A stretch of DNA of 64,000 nucleotides, taken from positions 13,300,803-13,364,802 of the forward strand of contig OZ022515.1 in NCBI GenBank assembly GCA_963989385.1, read 5' to 3'. Below the pieces are notes generated by a model. It worked only from the letters and a program-made list of their open reading frames with translations. It searched no databases and was not told the origin of the DNA. A program made the position numbers and the translations under genes. Origin of the DNA: Ctena decussata (Eukaryota > Mollusca > Bivalvia > Lucinida > Lucinidae). The first letter of the stretch is position 1. Every line of letters starts with the position of its first letter. Positions 61,301 through 64,000 of this stretch are shown here, piece by piece.

Positions 61301-63149
61301 CTGCATTTTAAAACCAAGTTGTTTCATTTTTATGCGGTAGATATGGAAAAGGAATTTTGGAGAAGCTGCCATTATAGTGAGTTTGTGATGTCATAAGAAC
61401 CTAATTAACCGATTTAAGCCTTGTGTCCCATAAAATGAGCATTTGCAAACTGTGAAGACCCTGATCAGGCGCCGCAGAACGCGGCGTCTGGGCAGGGTCT
61501 ACACTGTTTGCATAAAATGTAAATTTTGAATGAAATTGATAAAAGAAATCACATAAACAAACCAGACACCCCAAAAACCTGAATGGACTCATCTAACATA
61601 TAGAAGATAGAAGAGTCCACGAGGATTAAATGAATGAATTTTGCTGAAGCTCAATGATTAATATATGCAAAAACGTGTTCCTGTTTTATCGCTCTGTAAA
61701 CCGTCAAAACGTCTTTTGGTATATATTAACAAACAATTTAGGTTCCTTAAACTTCCATCTCTTTACTACAGAAAGATGTTCCATCTATTATTATTATTAT
61801 TATTATTATTTTCTTTTTTTTTTTAATTTCTCATTATAGGCACAAAAGGTGTTTTTTCATGCATTAACGTTTGCAAGATCTCCCAAGGCCTTCGCCTTCG
61901 GCCTCGGTTTTCAACATCTCCCTCGTGACCGTTACTGCATTGAAAACAAGAAAATCTATAGAGATAATCGGCGCAGATAAAATGGAAATGTTTAGTAAAA
62001 TGTCTCTAGGTGAAGAGTTGACAATAACTTTCATGAATATGACTCAAGTCAAGCTATGTCGGTAGGCACCCGCAACCGTAATACTGACACTTGGTTGCGA
62101 CAATGACCTATCTCAAGATAAAGCTGTCTAATTTGGAATTCCAAAATGGACCGCGGTCGATCTTCGTGATTCCAAAACAGTTTTCAACATGATGCAATGT
62201 TTGTTCGTATTAAACCGAAAGTAGAACTCGAAAGAAGGTCTACAACGAAAAAAGAAAGTTTTGAATATCTGCGTCTGTTTTTGATAAAACTTCTATTGTA
62301 AATTTACAAACAAGAAAAACATTTTGAATTAACATCTGACAAGAGTGCTATAATTCACGCAGTGCAGCACAACGGAGAAAAAAACACAAAAAAACAAAGA
62401 GTAAATATTCATTGACCCTTGATATTATTGGCTAAATTTTGACATACGCGTTATTTGACCAATGAAATCTTGTGAAATGTGGAACAATACTGAAATTATA
62501 CTCGGCTGCGCCGCGAGAAAACGTTCGATAGCTTCAATTCAACTACAGCGCTATAAAAAATATCGAAAAAGCTTGGGCACTACTTTTCGGCCTCATCACC
62601 ATCACATTGCTGATTCCTACACGCACTATGCATGCATATAAAATCCTCGTTTCAGGCCTCGTTTCAGGAGCTATCGCAGTGAATTCTCATGCAACCTTTA
62701 GCAGCTGTTCACAAGTCATAATCATGTTCATCAAAGTTTTCACTAGATGTCGTCTGCACTTCCATTTTTACAATATCCGAATTTGTATAACTCTTCCGTA
62801 CAAGCCTGTTATTGATAAATGCAAATGCAAGCTTCCGTTTGTTTCTGTACCGATGGAGTATTGCCCTGCAACTTGCATACGACAAGTCGCAAAGGCGGTC
62901 ATTATAGCACGTGTAAAGCCTTGTTAACAAACGGTTTTGTGTTCGTTAAAACATGCCTTTTAATAGCGTGTGACACCGAGTATACAATACGTTTTAACAA
63001 TAACGAAAGGATACTGAGCAAGGATACCCCTTTAAAAAGAAAATGGCGATACTTACATGACGCCACCTTGTCGTAGACGGTCTGTCCATTCAGAACAAAC
63101 TTCAGAATGAAGTCAGTATGACTGGGCACGTACTTCACTTTGACGCAGG
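58174..63149 (-). CDS. Gene A: second DUF4773-type protein, 3' three exons (5' part outside the window)
   Basis: Exons on the minus strand are 63149-63057, 60167-60034 and 58326-58174. They splice in phase (two leading bases, then 126 codons including the stop). They encode CVKVKYVPSHTDFILKFVL, then RPPKICARMKGALTTAVVCL and DIYNVNVGKKSLC, then LGLGCFKIPAVGYDWL. The first two exons match gene B exons in length, phase and most residues, which shows a tandem duplication. The CxCC and signal-peptide exons are expected beyond 64000. Same strand and order as gene B, so head-to-tail. Confidence 0.75.
58336..59260. repeat. ~33-bp minisatellite in the last intron of gene A
   Basis: About 28 units of GACTGGTCACAATAAGTTAA plus AATAAAAACA. 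On the gene strand each unit reads CAGTCTGTTTTTATTTTAA, that is, a pyrimidine-rich tract like the real acceptor it abuts. Confidence 0.9.
59548..59781. mobile_element. MITE with TIR ATCACGGTGGTAATACCAAT
   Basis: About 234 bp. The left terminus and its inverse (ATTGGTATTACCACCGTGAT) are exact over 20 bases. Confidence 0.75.
60034..60167 (-). CDS. Gene A exon with PPKIC motif (134 nt)
   Basis: Acceptor CTCATTTTACAG, donor AAG|GTATGT. Encodes TRPPKICARMKGALTTAVVC and LDIYNVNVGKKSLCTRLL. Confidence 0.8.
60188..60275. repeat. Half copy of the palindromic MITE at 40134-40273
   Basis: Shares AAAACTTGAGAATAATCTCA and AAAGCACATTGATTGGCTG. Confidence 0.6.
60463..60672. mobile_element. GACGTC-rich MITE (family M5), complete
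   Basis: CCCAGCGGGCACATGACGTC at the left and GACGTCATGTGCCTGCTGGG at the right. The interior is almost entirely GACGTC/TGACGTCGATG words in both orientations. Confidence 0.8.
61444..61511. repeat. Hairpin repeat family M2, copy 3
   Basis: GCAAACTGTGAAGACCCTGA ... CAGGGTCTACACTGTTTGC with inner stem CGCCGC/GCGGCG. Confidence 0.75.
62607..62927 (+). CDS. Weak candidate small ORF (106 codons), unrecognised
   Basis: The frame begins MLIPTRTMHAYKILVSGLVS, with a mildly hydrophobic start and several cysteines (CKCKLPF, YCPATC). A TATA-like CTATAAAAAATA lies at about 62550. No family is recognised and the opposite strand is also open, so this may be chance. Confidence 0.2.
   Translation: MLIPTRTMHAYKILVSGLVSGAIAVNSHATFSSCSQVIIMFIKVFTRCRLHFHFYNIRICITLPYKPVIDKCKCKLPFVSVPMEYCPATCIRQVAKAVIIARVKPC
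63057..63149 (-). CDS. Gene A exon with CVKVKY motif (93 nt)
   Basis: Acceptor CGTTTCAG, donor T|GTAAGTATC. Encodes CVKVKYVPSHTDFILKFVL and NGQTVYDKVAS. Confidence 0.8.
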
Positions 63150-63159
63150 CTGAAACGAA

Positions 63160-63880
63160 ACGGAAAAGTTTTCCTTTAATAACTATTTTTCATTTTTCAG
63201 TTTTTAGACGTGGCTTTTTTCGAAACAACCCAAAAATCTAGACCCGTCTAATAAGACTGTTTTGGAATCGAATGTCCAATCTTAAAGCAGAAATACACTA
63301 GACTGGCTTAGATATATTGAAATAGACCCAAAAATCTAGTTGTGTCTTATAAGACGGATCTTGACGGGTCTAGAATTTTTGAATGGTTTAGAATGTAAAA
63401 TTCCACCTTACAGCAGAATGACACTAAAACTGGTTTTGATATCCAAAAAATAAAACCAAAAATCTAGATCTGTCTTATAATCCGGAAAGACGGATCTCGA
63501 CTGACAATGATAAACTACGACGTTTGTAAGATTCTCGCCGTTGTTAAAGGAAGCTGCGATAGTTGTCGACTTGCATGTATTTGCGATTATGGTTCCTAAA
63601 TCTTATCTAGCGGTGCTGCGTTCGAGCTCTGCCGGAGGCGGAGGTCTTTGCAACCGCAAACGGACTTCTGTTTTGTTTTGTAGTCAAAATAAAAAAAATA
63701 AGTCAAAATAGATGTTGATGCTGTTAATGGGGTAGCTGAATGACCATCTGTTTGGGAAAGAGCTGCGTGTCTTTCGTGAACTTGTGTCAATTTCTGTGTG
63801 TATGTGCTTCTTTCGCTATTGGTTTTGAGAGCGGAATGTGGGATTTGATTGTATTAATTCCAGATCATTTCCTATCTTTT
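63160..63880. other. Intronic sequence of gene A
   Basis: A loosely repeated word (AAAAATCTAGA.C.GTCTTATAA) occurs at about 63232, 63330 and 63460. I looked for a CxCC exon on the minus strand and found only CGCKDL near 63630, without a second adjacent Cys or a donor, so none is called. Confidence 0.4.
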
Positions 63881-63990
63881 TACTTTCAATTGCACACAGC
63901 CTTCAGTCGTTACCCTCCCATTGTCCTGATACGACTGAAATACTGTTGAAATGGTCGTAAAATCGCAAGTCGCCCATCCATCTATTTCTA
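63880..63990 (+). mobile_element. SINE 3' tail
   Basis: CCTGATACGACTGAAATACTG followed by GTCGTAAAATCGCAAGTC and CCATC words, as in the tails at 24740 and 36262. Confidence 0.45.
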
Positions 63991-64000
63991 AAAAAACTGA

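Noticed and set aside
62709..62930. Minus-strand stretch resembling the KFVLNGQTVYDK exon (LAFAFINNRLVRKSYTN)
   Set aside because: Faint similarity only; no acceptor/donor pair with the 93-nt phase pattern and missing the VKYVP motif.
63596..63790. CxCC exon of gene A (VCGCKDLRLRQ)
   Set aside because: Only C-x-C, no second adjacent cysteine, and no donor site in a suitable phase.

Overview
The window looks like animal genomic DNA, most probably from a bivalve mollusc. It is AT-rich and very repeat-rich, and its protein-coding exons are short, with GT-AG borders and long introns. It carries tRNA-headed SINEs, many families of short inverted-repeat elements (MITEs), minisatellites, LTR and non-LTR retrotransposons, and dispersed repeats of a kind common in clam and oyster genomes. 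There is no operon structure and no prokaryotic gene. The bivalve assignment is an inference from repeat style, not a sequence match.

Left part (1-21.8 kb): a Russian-doll nest of transposable elements. The first part of a non-LTR retrotransposon ORF ends in a 2A-like motif (GDIERNPGP, near 2514-2540). Directly after it sits an 18.9-kb block with inverted termini (2542-21413) flanked by CAG; the interrupted frame resumes at 21417. Inside that block are a palindromic 170-bp tandem array (3.1-4.65 kb), a common molluscan-type repeat (about 5157-15090), a fold-back element (6126-14855, target duplication AGTGT), and in one arm of the latter a complete 6.3-kb LTR retrotransposon (7239-13517, target duplication TTAG). 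That LTR element has Ty3/gypsy-type sequences in Ty1/copia-like order (protease, integrase, reverse transcriptase, RNase H), the arrangement of the Gmr1 group. Near the right end of the block is a second LTR element (15998-21333, minus strand, target duplication CTAAT). It encodes only an 830-residue Gag-like protein made of a helix-hairpin-helix start, a long Ser/Arg-rich middle and a capsid-like end.

Middle and right (24-64 kb): two paralogous minus-strand genes for small cysteine-rich secreted proteins that I assign, from memory of the family, to the DUF4773 type. The downstream copy (gene B) appears complete: six coding exons from 37994 to 24120, 243 residues, a clear signal peptide and a TATA box. 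The upstream copy (gene A) shows only its last three exons (63149 to 58174); its 5' part lies beyond the window. Two internal exons have identical lengths (93 and 134 nt) and phases in both genes. Their introns are packed with repeats: minisatellites, a 146-bp tandem array, a fold-back element with 580-bp arms (40791-42450), two long TIR-bounded TA-flanked blocks (30057-32653 and 45817-51929), a degraded non-LTR retrotransposon with a 197-bp satellite, and at least seven copies of one ~235-bp MITE. Repeats touch splice sites in several places: a MITE begins a few bases after one splice donor, and a minisatellite begins at one splice acceptor.

No rRNA, functional tRNA, CRISPR array or bacterial operon was seen. 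Most other open frames are chance frames or frames inside repeats.
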